NCBI GenBank assembly: GCA_945878115.1
Contig: CAMDVD010000002.1
Coordinates: 107,302-171,301, forward strand
Reading direction: 5' to 3'
Source of the DNA: Chitinophaga pinensis
GTDB lineage: Bacteria > Bacteroidota > Bacteroidia > Chitinophagales > Chitinophagaceae
Length of the DNA stretch: 64,000 nucleotides
Every line of letters starts with the position of its first letter. Positions within the stretch are counted from its first letter, which is position 1. Position numbers and translations under genes: made by a program. Shown piece after piece: positions 26,937 to 36,042 of this stretch. Below the pieces are notes generated by a model. It searched no databases. It saw nothing but the letters and a program-made list of their open reading frames with translations, and was not told where the DNA came from.

Positions 26937-28799
26937 TTAAACGGCTTTGCCGTTTAAAGCACTCGCAACTGCAATATCCATTACTCTTTCAGCGAAAGGC
27001 GATGTAATATGATTTAGCTGTTCTGTTGCCAACATGATTTTATTTTTATCTTTTTCTGTAATGGCTAATTCTAATGCGACTATACCTTCTTGCGTTGCTG
27101 ATTGTTCTTCTGTAGAAATATGTTGTTGGTGCTTGTTCAAAAAATTCTGCGTGAGTTGTATCATTTGTTCCGCTTCCGTTTTTGCTTCTACCAATGCTCT
27201 AATTTGGATGTCTTCTTTGGCATGCGTTAAGGATGCCAATAATCTTGTTTCAACCTCTTCATCGGTTAGGCCATATTGTGGTTGAATGTCTATGGTTTGT
27301 GCTACACCACTTCGCAATTCGGTTGCCTTTACTTGCAAAATACCATCGGCATTTAAGATGAATTGAATATCGACCTTTGGTAAACCTGCTGGCATAGCAG
27401 GAATACCACTGAGTGTAAATGCGGCCAACTTGCGATTGTCTTTTACTAAATCGCGCTCACCTTGATACACTGCAATTTGGATTCCAGATTGTCCATCTTT
27501 TTGGGTAGTGTATTGTCTACCGGCTTTACTCGGAATTTTGGTATTTCGAGGTATCAAAACATCCATTAATCCACCCATCGTTTCAATGCCTAAGCTTAAT
27601 GGTGTTACATCTAAAAGTAAAACATCACTTGTATTGCCTGCTAAAATATCTGCTTGTATGGCAGCACCTAAGGCAACTACTTCATCGGGATTAAGGGTGT
27701 CGTTGATTTCCTTTTCAAAGAAATTTTTTACTTGCTGTTTTACCAAAGGTACACGTGTAGAACCGCCAACCATCAGCACGACATCGATTTCGTTTTTTTG
27801 CAAACCACTATCTTTCAATGCTTGGGCACATGCTTGTATCGTTTTTTGTACAAAAGGTTCTATTAATTTCTCAAATCCTATTTTAGAAATAGAAATGGAT
27901 TTATCTTCAAATACAGTTTCAAAAATATCTTGTGTTGTAAGTTGTTTTTTTGCATCCTCGGCAAGTAAGCGAATAGACTGCGCCATGGCAGTATGTAATT
28001 TTAGATCTTCGGCATGTAAGCCCAATTGTTGCATGAAATGTTGCACGATGCAATGATCAAAATCGTCACCACCCAAATACGTATCGCCATGGGTACTGAG
28101 TACATCAAAAATACCATCCGTTATTTTAAGTATGGAGACATCAAAAGTGCCGCCACCCAAATCATATACAACCACATTTTTAGTCTCATCACTACGCACA
28201 CCAATGCCATACGCAAGACTAGCCGCAGTTGGTTCGTTGATAATGCGCAATACTTCCAAGCCAGCTAGTTTACCTGCATCTCGTGTAGCTTGTCTTTGGG
28301 TATCATTGAAATAAGCTGGTACTGTTATGACGCATTTAGAAATATTCATTTTCAATACATGTTCCGCTCTATGTTTTAGTTCTTTTAATATCAAGGATGA
28401 CAATTCGGTGGGACTATAAAATGTAGAACCAATTTGTATTTTAACCAGCTTTTCATTTGCCGATTCGTCATCAATAATTTTATAGGAATAGAATGCATTA
28501 TTGGTACTTACATCCTTATACGATTTTCCCATGAGACGCTTTACACTATAAATAGTATTGCTTGGATCTGTTTCTAAAAATGGGCGAGCGGTATTGCCAA
28601 CTGTTATTTGTTTATTGTCTCCAAAATGTAATATTGAAGGCACTAATGTAGTGCCGTCCACATCGGTTAAGGCAATTGGCAATTTTGTGCCGGGGTGAAT
28701 AATTGCTACAAGACTATTGGTTGTGCCAAGGTCAATACCTACAATGATTTCTTCTTTTTGAATAGTACCCGTTGCAATATTGATAGATATTTTTGCCAT
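26937..28799 (-). CDS. hscA: Hsp70 chaperone, HscA-like (Fe-S cluster assembly)
   Basis: The start is the ATG of 'MAKISINIATGTIQKEEIIVGIDLG'; 620 residues. The short lead before 'VGIDLGTTNSLVA' and the total length, below DnaK's usual 635-640, match Bacteroidota HscA. Hsp70 motifs are intact: 'VPAYFNDTQRQATRDAGKLAGLEVLRIINEPTAA' and 'VVYDLGGGTFDVSIL'. The substrate domain starts 'DVTPLSLGIETMGG'. HscA helps transfer clusters from the IscU scaffold. No iscU, hscB or fdx genes are next to it, so the name rests on sequence only, and a DnaK paralogue is the alternative. TACATTTG at 28829-28836 is its likely -7 box. Confidence 0.85.
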   Translation of the reverse strand: MAKISINIATGTIQKEEIIVGIDLGTTNSLVAIIHPGTKLPIALTDVDGTTLVPSILHFGDNKQITVGNTARPFLETDPSNTIYSVKRLMGKSYKDVSTNNAFYSYKIIDDESANEKLVKIQIGSTFYSPTELSSLILKELKHRAEHVLKMNISKCVITVPAYFNDTQRQATRDAGKLAGLEVLRIINEPTAASLAYGIGVRSDETKNVVVYDLGGGTFDVSILKITDGIFDVLSTHGDTYLGGDDFDHCIVQHFMQQLGLHAEDLKLHTAMAQSIRLLAEDAKKQLTTQDIFETVFEDKSISISKIGFEKLIEPFVQKTIQACAQALKDSGLQKNEIDVVLMVGGSTRVPLVKQQVKNFFEKEINDTLNPDEVVALGAAIQADILAGNTSDVLLLDVTPLSLGIETMGGLMDVLIPRNTKIPSKAGRQYTTQKDGQSGIQIAVYQGERDLVKDNRKLAAFTLSGIPAMPAGLPKVDIQFILNADGILQVKATELRSGVAQTIDIQPQYGLTDEEVETRLLASLTHAKEDIQIRALVEAKTEAEQMIQLTQNFLNKHQQHISTEEQSATQEGIVALELAITEKDKNKIMLATEQLNHITSPFAERVMDIAVASALNGKAV

Positions 28800-28828
28800 A
28801 TTAAAAATGCATATTTTTTTTAGAACGG

Positions 28829-28836
28829 CAAATGTA
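28829..28836 (-). promoter_or_regulatory. -7 promoter element (TACATTTG) for the hscA-like gene
   Basis: TACATTTG on the minus strand lies 29 bp upstream of the chosen ATG and overlaps the codons of the longer ORF. This supports the shorter start. Confidence 0.5.
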
Positions 28837-28955
28837 ATCAAACTTGCTGTATGATAAGGAATGGAGCTTTGAAGATGGTAAGGAGAAATAATAAAATGAT
28901 AAACTTATTTTTTTACCTTTAACTGCTCATCTCTTTATTATTTACCATTTGTAGA

Positions 28956-29666
28956 ATGAAAAAATATATTTTTACTCTTTGTCTTTTACTTGAATTATTT
29001 GCAATTAGGTCTCTTGCACAGCAGAGAGATGCAAAACCATTCGTAAGTAATGATATTTTTCAGACGGATTATTTTATTGTAAACAATGGACAATTCGGCA
29101 ATTTGTCTGCGGACAAACAACCCACAAAATTTGCGATAGACAATAATGGGGATCATATTTATTTTGGTAAGAATGGTTTGGAATGGCACTTGAGTAAAAT
29201 TGTTCCAATGGAAGCTGATGAATTAAATGAAACAACGCATTCAAAATTGAATGAAGAAGAAAGGGAAGAAGAAAGGGAAGAAGAAGAGAATGAAAATAGA
29301 AAAATAATAGAGAAAATAGTTTCGATGCAATGGTTGAATACTAACCCAAATTGTGTGATAGAATGTGAAGGAAAAAGTAATCATTATTTTACCTATGGTG
29401 AAGCCAAGTATAGTAGCTATGGGTATAAAAAAATTGTTTATAAAAATCTTTATCCGAATATTGATATTGAGTATATAATTCCAAAAAGTGGTGGAATAAA
29501 ATACAGTTTAATTATACATGAAGGAGCAGATATAAATGATGTAAAATATAGATACAGTGGTGATGACGTAAGCGTTTCAATAGAAGGGAATCAACTCCAT
29601 ATTAAAAATTTAATTTGCGATTTAGTGGAGAATGAACCTGTGGTGAACTATGTGGAGTTCGCATAA
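28956..29666 (+). CDS. T9SS cargo protein, N-terminal fragment (frameshifted)
   Basis: The 236-residue fragment has a signal peptide (about 1-21, 'IRSLAQ') and a domain reading 'FIVNNGQFGNL', 'HIYFGKNGLEWHL' and 'YKNLYPNIDIEYIIPKSGGIKYSLIIHEGADINDVKYRYSG'. This is the N-terminal domain of large Bacteroidota gliding-motility-associated proteins (DUF7948-like). In the family this domain runs on to '..IIDPW' in one protein, but here the frame stops after 'VVNYVEFA'. The continuation ('KCQYKLSKNEIGFEFLEAI...KKIIIDPW') is in the -1 frame. An in-frame 12-bp repeat codes for 'EEEREEEREEEE' at about 29252-29289. Confidence 0.75.
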   Translation: MKKYIFTLCLLLELFAIRSLAQQRDAKPFVSNDIFQTDYFIVNNGQFGNLSADKQPTKFAIDNNGDHIYFGKNGLEWHLSKIVPMEADELNETTHSKLNEEEREEEREEEENENRKIIEKIVSMQWLNTNPNCVIECEGKSNHYFTYGEAKYSSYGYKKIVYKNLYPNIDIEYIIPKSGGIKYSLIIHEGADINDVKYRYSGDDVSVSIEGNQLHIKNLICDLVENEPVVNYVEFA

Positions 29667-29680
29667 AATGCCAATACAAG

Positions 29681-32600
29681 TTGAGTAAAAATGAAATTGG
29701 GTTTGAATTTTTAGAGGCTATTGATAACACAAAGAAAATTATTATTGACCCTTGGGTAGCTCCGATTACAACGCTTACAGCCACTGGGCTTGGTAATAAT
29801 AGAGGTTATGATGTAGATTATGATTACCAAGGGAATTTATTTGTTTATGGTGGCGGAAACTATGCACCTTTTTGGTTTATTACTAGCGAGAATACGAGAG
29901 TTGCGAAGTATTCGCCTTCTGGTGTTTTACTGTGGACATTTAATGGAAGTGTAGCTACACCTTTCTGGCAATCGAAAGGGTCAAGCGGATATATGAGTAA
30001 TTTTGTCGTTGATAAAGTATATGGTAAAACTTATGTTGGACAAGTTTTAATTCCAAGTGGGTGCGCAATAATAAGGTTAGATACAAATGGAGCATATGAT
30101 AATTTTATTTCTACTCCAAATCCAAATTTTGTTGAAATATGGGAAATGAATTTTGATTGTAGAACTGGTAACATCTTAGGAATGGGTGGAAGTATAAGTA
30201 GTAACAAACAAATTGGAATTGTCAATTCGACGGGTAGCTTTAGTCCACAGAATATAACTGGTAATATTAGTGCTTATCAAGATATTCTGAGCTCAACAGT
30301 GACAAATAGCGGGGAACTTTTTGTTGCTATCGCAACTGGAGGAAATGCTGCATTAAATAATAAAATAGCAAAAGTGAATAATACTTTAAATGGAAATATA
30401 TGGATTACTTCAACAGGATTTTCTTCGTTTGCTGAAAGTGCGAATAAACCGTACTTCGGTTACGCTACTTCCAACGGATTTAATGCACTATATGCAAATA
30501 GTAGTTACCTATTTTATTATGATGGACTGAATGTAAAAGCATTTGATAAAGCAAATGGAACTTCAGTTGGCAGCCCGATTGCGATTAGTGGTCATACCTT
30601 AAAATATCAAGGTGGGATATATGCTGATGAATGCAATAATGTTTATGTTGGTGGTGATAGTGGAAAAATTAATGTGTTTCATTTTAATGGCGCAACGTTT
30701 TCAATATTACCAGATATTAATTTACCCAATATAGTTGGAAAACATATCTACGATATAAAGTATAATTCATGGAATAATTTGTTATACATAAGTGGTGAAA
30801 CTTTTGTAGCCACAATTCCAAGAAGTCAGATTTGTGTTGACACCGTATCTATAAATGCAGTAATTAATGATGATTGCAATTCTTCAAAAGTGCATGTTTT
30901 AAATGGGGATACTTCTGCTCAATATACTTACATTTGGACGGATAGTATTACGAATATTTTGCAATCGCATGTCAATGTCCATAGTTTAAGTGATACCATG
31001 TATGGGCTATTGACAGGTCATGTATACAATGTTCAAATTATTCACAATGATTTGTGTGGTAGTGCAAACAGACTACTAAGTTTTACACAAATTGATACTC
31101 CACGTATAATAAACAATGTTTCAATTTGTTATGGACAAAGCATTACGGTTAATGGTCAAACATATACCCAATCTGGAATCTATCAAGATACTTTAATCAC
31201 AACAGCGGGATGTTATAGTATAGTGACAACGAATTTAACTGTCCTTCAAAATAGTAATTTGGTACAAACTTTTTCTCTGTGTGATGGGCAAAGTCTAACT
31301 GTCAATGGAAATAATTATTCAACCTCTGGAACATACGTAAATACCTTGATAAATTCAATAGGATGTGATAGCATAATTACTACTCATTTAACCATACTTC
31401 AAAATAGTAATTTAGTACAAACTTTTTCTCTGTGTGTTGGGCAAACAATAACTGTGAATGGACATGTTTATTCAACGACTGGAATATATATAGATACATT
31501 GATAAATACAGTAGGATGTGATAGCATTATACATACAAATCTAACTATTAATCTGAGTAGTTTTTATACACAAAATCTTACACTTTGCAATGGTGATAGC
31601 GTTATTGTAAATGGGCATAGCTATTTTTCTTCTGGAATATTTATCGATACTTTGGCGAATGCAGCAGGATGTGACAGTGTAGTAACTACTCATTTAACTA
31701 TACTTCAAAATAGTAGTTTGGTACAATATTTTTCTGCATGTGAAGGGCAAACTATTATTGTCAATGGACATACTTATTCGACAACAGGAATCTATGTAGA
31801 TACCATGATAAATGCTGTAGGATGTGATAGTATAATAATTACGAATCTTACCATAATTCCTACTGTTTTTTATTCGCAAAATTTTACTCGATGTGATGGT
31901 GACAGTGTTGTTGTAAACGGACATAGCTATTTTTCTTCGGGAGTATATATTGATACAATAGTGAATGGAGTTGGTTGCAATACTATTATTACGACTCATT
32001 TAACAGTCAATCCTTTTATTACAAAATCAAATATTATTCAATTATGTGAAGGTGAATGTTTAATCATAAATGGACATAGCTATAATACAACCGGTGTTTA
32101 TATTGATACGATCAAGAGCCAATTTACTTGCGATACTATTGTAAGTACAAATCTTACTTTATTTCCGAAAACATCCTCCACTCAACAGTTTAAAATTTGC
32201 GAAGGGGAGAGTGTTGATGTGAATGGACATGCCTATACTGCGTCAGGAAATTTTATGGATACTGTCTTAAATTCAAATGGATGTGATAGCGTAATCTTTA
32301 CAAATGTAGAAGTTGAAGCCATTGCTAAGTTGTCTCAAGAAATATCCATTTGTAACGGTAATTCTCTTACCATCAATCATCATTCTTATTCGTCTTCCGG
32401 AACTTATATAGATACATTAAAAAATGGCAATGGTTGCGATAGTATTCTGATCACCAAGCTGAATGTAAATAGTGCTTTATCAGAAAATATATTTATTAGT
32501 AATGCCTTCTCGCCAAATAATGATAATCTAAATGATTGTTTTGGAGTTACCTATTGGAAGGACATTCAAGAGATGGTATTCCTCATTTATAATCGTTGGG

Positions 32601-32755
32601 GACAAGTGGTTTTTAAAACCAATCAAGCTTGGAATTGTTGGGATGGAAATTATAAAGGAGAGCTTGCAGCGCAAGGAGTTTACTATTATTATATCAAAGT
32701 AAAGACATCTTGTGGCAATGCAGAATATAAAGGGGATGTTACTTTGCTTAGGTAG
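29681..32755 (+). CDS. T9SS type B cargo protein, C-terminal part of the frameshifted gene
   Basis: This continues the preceding ORF in another frame. It has no credible start of its own: the listed start is TTG and no signal peptide follows. It carries 'KKIIIDPWVAP', a beta-propeller-like region (about 20-390, 'GYDVDYDYQGNLFVYGGG'), then nine tandem repeats of about 51 residues ('C.GQ..TVNGH.Y..TG.Y.DTL....GCDSI..TNLT'). It ends with a type B sorting domain ('NIFISNAFSPNNDNLND' to 'KGDVTLLR'). Cys pairs in each repeat could form disulfides outside the cell. Joined to the fragment upstream, it would be about 1265 residues. It may be non-functional as assembled. Confidence 0.82.
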   Translation: MSKNEIGFEFLEAIDNTKKIIIDPWVAPITTLTATGLGNNRGYDVDYDYQGNLFVYGGGNYAPFWFITSENTRVAKYSPSGVLLWTFNGSVATPFWQSKGSSGYMSNFVVDKVYGKTYVGQVLIPSGCAIIRLDTNGAYDNFISTPNPNFVEIWEMNFDCRTGNILGMGGSISSNKQIGIVNSTGSFSPQNITGNISAYQDILSSTVTNSGELFVAIATGGNAALNNKIAKVNNTLNGNIWITSTGFSSFAESANKPYFGYATSNGFNALYANSSYLFYYDGLNVKAFDKANGTSVGSPIAISGHTLKYQGGIYADECNNVYVGGDSGKINVFHFNGATFSILPDINLPNIVGKHIYDIKYNSWNNLLYISGETFVATIPRSQICVDTVSINAVINDDCNSSKVHVLNGDTSAQYTYIWTDSITNILQSHVNVHSLSDTMYGLLTGHVYNVQIIHNDLCGSANRLLSFTQIDTPRIINNVSICYGQSITVNGQTYTQSGIYQDTLITTAGCYSIVTTNLTVLQNSNLVQTFSLCDGQSLTVNGNNYSTSGTYVNTLINSIGCDSIITTHLTILQNSNLVQTFSLCVGQTITVNGHVYSTTGIYIDTLINTVGCDSIIHTNLTINLSSFYTQNLTLCNGDSVIVNGHSYFSSGIFIDTLANAAGCDSVVTTHLTILQNSSLVQYFSACEGQTIIVNGHTYSTTGIYVDTMINAVGCDSIIITNLTIIPTVFYSQNFTRCDGDSVVVNGHSYFSSGVYIDTIVNGVGCNTIITTHLTVNPFITKSNIIQLCEGECLIINGHSYNTTGVYIDTIKSQFTCDTIVSTNLTLFPKTSSTQQFKICEGESVDVNGHAYTASGNFMDTVLNSNGCDSVIFTNVEVEAIAKLSQEISICNGNSLTINHHSYSSSGTYIDTLKNGNGCDSILITKLNVNSALSENIFISNAFSPNNDNLNDCFGVTYWKDIQEMVFLIYNRWGQVVFKTNQAWNCWDGNYKGELAAQGVYYYYIKVKTSCGNAEYKGDVTLLR

Positions 32756-32772
32756 TTTCTAAATACATCTTA

Positions 32773-33184
32773 GTCTGCATCACGGATGACGAGGATGAAG
32801 AAGATTTCACGGATAGTGCTACTTGTCTGCATCACGGATGAAGAGGATGAACAAGATGTCACAGATAATGCAATATTCTGAATCATGGATGATAACTATA
32901 AAGAAGATTTCACGGATATTAGCTTTTTAAAGTAGGGTAGGGAATGTTATGTATCCATCTGTGCCATCTGTGTAATCCTCTTTATCCGTGATTCTAACAT
33001 TTGTCTGCATCACGGATGAAGAGGATGAAGAAGATGCCACTGATAATGGCTTAGAATGAATTAATTTATATACTCTCTCCTTTTCCTTCACTTTCACTTT
33101 CACTTTCTCATTCTGTTCCGTGTAATCTTCCTTATCCGTGATTCTAACATGATTCTGAATCCTCCTTATCCGTGATTCTAACAT
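32773..33184. repeat. cluster of 'catcacggatgaagaggatga' repeats, both orientations
   Basis: Forward copies of roughly 42 bp (gtctgcatcacggatgaaga + ggatgaagaagatttcacgg) start at about 32773, 32825, 32877 (degenerate) and 33003. Reverse copies ('ctttatccgtgattctaaca') are at about 32963-32997, 33115-33150 and 33155-33184. The cluster fills the spacer between the T9SS cargo gene and the next gene. It also yields a false minus-strand ORF. Confidence 0.85.
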
Positions 33185-33185
33185 C

Positions 33186-34265
33186 TTATTCCTTCGGCAA
33201 TGCCATCAACATTGCATCTATTTTCTTTCTCCATTTTTCATAAAATTCTAGATTAGTCCCGAATTTTGTTTCCATTTCATATTGCTTACAATCTGTTTGA
33301 AATTCAACATTTGTTTGATTACAAATTTTGGTAAGCTCGTTTGTATAATCTCCAATTGTGTAGGAAAAAGTTTTCATTCTTTGCAAAAGGTCATAGCCAT
33401 AAACAGTACACAAATCAAATAGACCTTGTTGGTAGGAGAGCCAAGTAAGATCATTGGTATTTCCCATTTTCCAACTTTGATTTTTTTGCATCAACGCTTT
33501 CGTATGGATATCGAGTTGGCGTATATTATTTGCTTCTGACGATTCAAAAGTATACGTGAGTACAAGTTTCGTAAAGGCAGATGGCAGGCTCGTTTCACGG
33601 TCTGTCAATGGGTAATCTGCAGCAGACAATTTTGTACCTTTTTTACATATTATACTGTTCGGTTCTTGTTGTTGATTATGATCGATTTTTACTTGAATTT
33701 TTGTAAGGTCAATTTGCACCACTTCATTCCATTCTGGATGTTCTTTAAATACTAAAGCAAATTTATTCACTGCAACTGTGATGGCTTTTCCAATGGCATT
33801 TTCTAAAATTTCTTTTGTATTTTGTTGCGGCTCAAATACATTCTTGGCTTTAAAAGAATGCAGAAGTTCTTCTACATGATTCACGTCTCTATAAAATGCG
33901 CAGGTAATTTTAAACGTATCCAAATCAGTAAATTTTTCTTTCGGTTTTGCATATAAACCCAGTTGCGTAATTTTCATTACAATAGGGGCACCTTTTTTAT
34001 TTTGTCCATATTGTTTAGATAAAAAAATAGATAGCATGTCTGGCAAATGGTTTTCTAAAATAGTTACTTCTGTTTTATTGCTTGTTTGATTTTTCAAGCA
34101 ACCCATAGAATCCTTTCTTTGGGTCAAATCCAGTACGCGTAAAAAATAAAATGGCAAGGTATCCTTCTTGCTATCCGTAGGATGCAAATTGAGTTTAAGC
34201 ACTGCTTGTTGCGCAATGCACAAAGCCGGACTCAGTAAAATAAACAAATAGAAAATCCATTTCAT
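33186..34265 (-). CDS. exported protein of unknown function
   Basis: I do not recognise this 359-residue protein. A signal peptide is clear (about 1-18, 'LLSPALCIAQ'). No membrane helices follow, so it should be periplasmic or secreted. The sequence is mixed alpha/beta with a polar surface. There is no sorting tail, no repeat and no catalytic motif that I can point to. Its two clearly separated parts ('AVLKLNLHPTDSKKDTLPFYF' and later 'TSLPSAFTKLVLTYTFESSE') may be two related beta-rich domains. The 3' end touches the repeat cluster downstream. Confidence 0.6.
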   Translation of the reverse strand: MKWIFYLFILLSPALCIAQQAVLKLNLHPTDSKKDTLPFYFLRVLDLTQRKDSMGCLKNQTSNKTEVTILENHLPDMLSIFLSKQYGQNKKGAPIVMKITQLGLYAKPKEKFTDLDTFKITCAFYRDVNHVEELLHSFKAKNVFEPQQNTKEILENAIGKAITVAVNKFALVFKEHPEWNEVVQIDLTKIQVKIDHNQQQEPNSIICKKGTKLSAADYPLTDRETSLPSAFTKLVLTYTFESSEANNIRQLDIHTKALMQKNQSWKMGNTNDLTWLSYQQGLFDLCTVYGYDLLQRMKTFSYTIGDYTNELTKICNQTNVEFQTDCKQYEMETKFGTNLEFYEKWRKKIDAMLMALPKE

Positions 34266-34481
34266 GCAGAATAAATATTAGTTCGTGGTTTTAAAAAATT
34301 GCATGCCAAATATATACAAATCTTCATCTATAGTTTGATACGGTTAGGAAATAATTCTTTTCAAATCTGTTATTTTAATGGTATAAAATAAATGATAATT
34401 TCTTAACAGTTCGAATGCTATTTTATAAATCAATATTATATAATAGATGTTTTAGTCTAAATTCGCCGCTCAATATAAACT

Positions 34482-34910
34482 ATGCGTCGAATTGCATTCT
34501 TATCCACTCTGTTTTTACTTTTATTTGTAGCTGGCTATATCTATTGGTTTTATTTTAATTCATTTAGTGATGGAGCAAGAGAAGGCGTACTCATTAAATT
34601 TTCGCGTAAAGGCAATATTTTTAAAACGTATGAAGGCGAATTAGTGCAGCCTGGCTTGCGTTCTATGCAAGGAGGAGTAATTAATTCTACTGTGTTTCTG
34701 TTTTCTGTTTCGGATATATCCTTGGCATCAAAATTAAATAATGCTTTGGGCAAAAACATAAAAGTCCATTATGTTCAATATCGAAAATGCCTACCTTGGA
34801 GAGGTGAAAATTATAATGTAAAAAATAATGAAAATGGTCAGTATAATGGCCAGTATATGGTGGATCGTATTGAAGATATTATCAATCCTGCGCCAACACA
34901 AGGCTTATAA
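34482..34910 (+). CDS. small membrane-anchored conserved hypothetical protein
   Basis: The 142-residue protein begins with one hydrophobic helix ('LSTLFLLLFVAGYIYWFYF') and then a soluble part: 'FSDGAREGVLIKFSRKGNIFKTYEGELVQPG'. This matches a short Bacteroidota protein that databases often mislabel as 6-phosphogluconate dehydrogenase. It has no such domain. It is probably anchored in the inner membrane with the beta-rich part outside. The end overlaps the convergent methylase gene by 6 bp. A 'taaattcg' near-match to the -7 box lies at about 34457. Confidence 0.6.
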   Translation: MRRIAFLSTLFLLLFVAGYIYWFYFNSFSDGAREGVLIKFSRKGNIFKTYEGELVQPGLRSMQGGVINSTVFLFSVSDISLASKLNNALGKNIKVHYVQYRKCLPWRGENYNVKNNENGQYNGQYMVDRIEDIINPAPTQGL

Positions 34911-35615
34911 TTGCCCTGCAAAAAGTACAAATACCGCTGGTTTTTTATGAAATGAAATTGGATTTTCCTTCCATTCTTTGATTGTTCTAGACACAATTAA
35001 TTCCTCTTCTCCGGTTAAATTACTTGCCACACAAAGACGGGTATTTTGATTCGTATTTTTAATTATTTCGGCAATGAGTTGGTCATTTCGGTAAGGTGTT
35101 TCGATAAAAATTTGGGAACAATTTTTGACCTTACTTTCTTGTTCTAACTCTTTTATTTTTTGTGATAAAAAAGGTTGCTTGTTGGGCAAGTATCCTAAAA
35201 ACTGAAACTGTTGTCCATTAAATCCAGATGCCATTAATGCCAATAAAATGGAATTAGGACCGATATGTGGAATCACTTGAATGCCAATGGAATGCGCTAT
35301 GGCAGCTAGTTCTTGACCTGGGTCGGCAATATTTGGACAACCGGCTTCACTCAAAAATCCTATGCTTATTCTTTGTTGTAAAATACCTTTTGCCAAGGAA
35401 AGGGATTCTCGATGATGTTCGTTCAATAGATGAAATTGCAAATTGTCAATCACAATTTCTTTATTCATCATCTTTAAAAATCGTCTTGCACTTCGTATTT
35501 CTTCTACGTAAAAAACATCCAATGCACTCACCACATCTTTGATATAATTTGGGATCGAATGACTTGCATTTTCGGCAAGAATATTGGGAATTAAATGGAG
35601 CTTGGCTTGGGTCAT
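34905..35615 (-). CDS. tetrapyrrole-methylase-fold methyltransferase, RsmI-like
   Basis: The 236-residue protein belongs to the SAM-dependent tetrapyrrole methylase superfamily: 'LHLIPNILAEN', 'FYVEEIRSARRFLKM', 'IGFLSEAGCPNIADPGQELAAIAHSIGIQVIPHIGPNSILLALMASGFNGQQFQFLGYLP' and 'IFIETPYRNDQL'. These segments align with RsmI, which methylates the 2'-O of C1402 in 16S rRNA. The protein is shorter than RsmI (about 280) and departs in the N-terminal 'GTPIGNLxD' loop, here 'PNILAEN'. It is therefore the second RsmI-like clade found in Bacteroidota, and its target may differ. It overlaps the previous gene tail to tail. Confidence 0.82.
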   Translation of the reverse strand: MTQAKLHLIPNILAENASHSIPNYIKDVVSALDVFYVEEIRSARRFLKMMNKEIVIDNLQFHLLNEHHRESLSLAKGILQQRISIGFLSEAGCPNIADPGQELAAIAHSIGIQVIPHIGPNSILLALMASGFNGQQFQFLGYLPNKQPFLSQKIKELEQESKVKNCSQIFIETPYRNDQLIAEIIKNTNQNTRLCVASNLTGEEELIVSRTIKEWKENPISFHKKPAVFVLFAGQL

Positions 35616-35698
35616 TGTTCGGGTTTGAAATTATATTTTTTATCGAATGAATATTTGTTGAATCGTATGCAATTCTAAATTAGGAAGGTCAATAAGTT

Positions 35699-35779
35699 GG
35701 GCGGCACACACGCTTTTCGCTACAATCTTTTTGCTTGCTTCGCCGCAAAAAAGGATTTTCGCTACAATCGTTGCCGCAA
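35699..35779 (-). repeat. GCGGCA/TGCCGC dispersed element, copy C
   Basis: On the minus strand the copy runs from 'attgcggcaacgattgtagc' to 'gtgccgccc'. It has the two halves 'gattgtagcgaaaa' (both identical in this copy) and the hairpin TTTTTTGC-N10-GCAAAAAG. It sits between the divergent methylase gene and dxs. The rest of this 427-bp spacer holds only the dxs promoter region. Confidence 0.85.
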
Positions 35780-36013
35780 TACAGTGCTATAGATGAACAT
35801 TTTCTCATTATTTTTTATAGTGTATTCTAATTGCAAATAAAGATGTGAAACGCATACAATACCAATTTTGAACTGGCACAATGTAATTTTTTTTATTTTC
35901 TATAGGTTGAAATTTTCTCCACCAAAACCTGAATAAATCTCTGTTCATATATTTTTTTAACCTTAGTTCAACATTCAATAATAAAAAAACCTTAAATAAC
36001 AATTATAAAAATG

Positions 36014-36021
36014 TATTTTTG
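36014..36021 (+). promoter_or_regulatory. -7 promoter element (TATTTTTG) for dxs
   Basis: TATTTTTG matches TAnnTTTG and lies 21 bp before the dxs ATG. No clear TTG is at the -33 distance. Confidence 0.5.
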
Positions 36022-36042
36022 ACGGGTTAAAAACTTTACCAA

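Noticed and set aside
29681..29683. TTG as start of an independent 1024-residue protein
   Set aside because: No signal peptide follows and the N-terminal domain lies directly upstream in another frame, so a split gene is more likely.
32927..33184. 85-residue minus-strand ORF
   Set aside because: It is a translation of the catcacggatgaag repeats ('VRITDKEDYT' twice) and not a gene.
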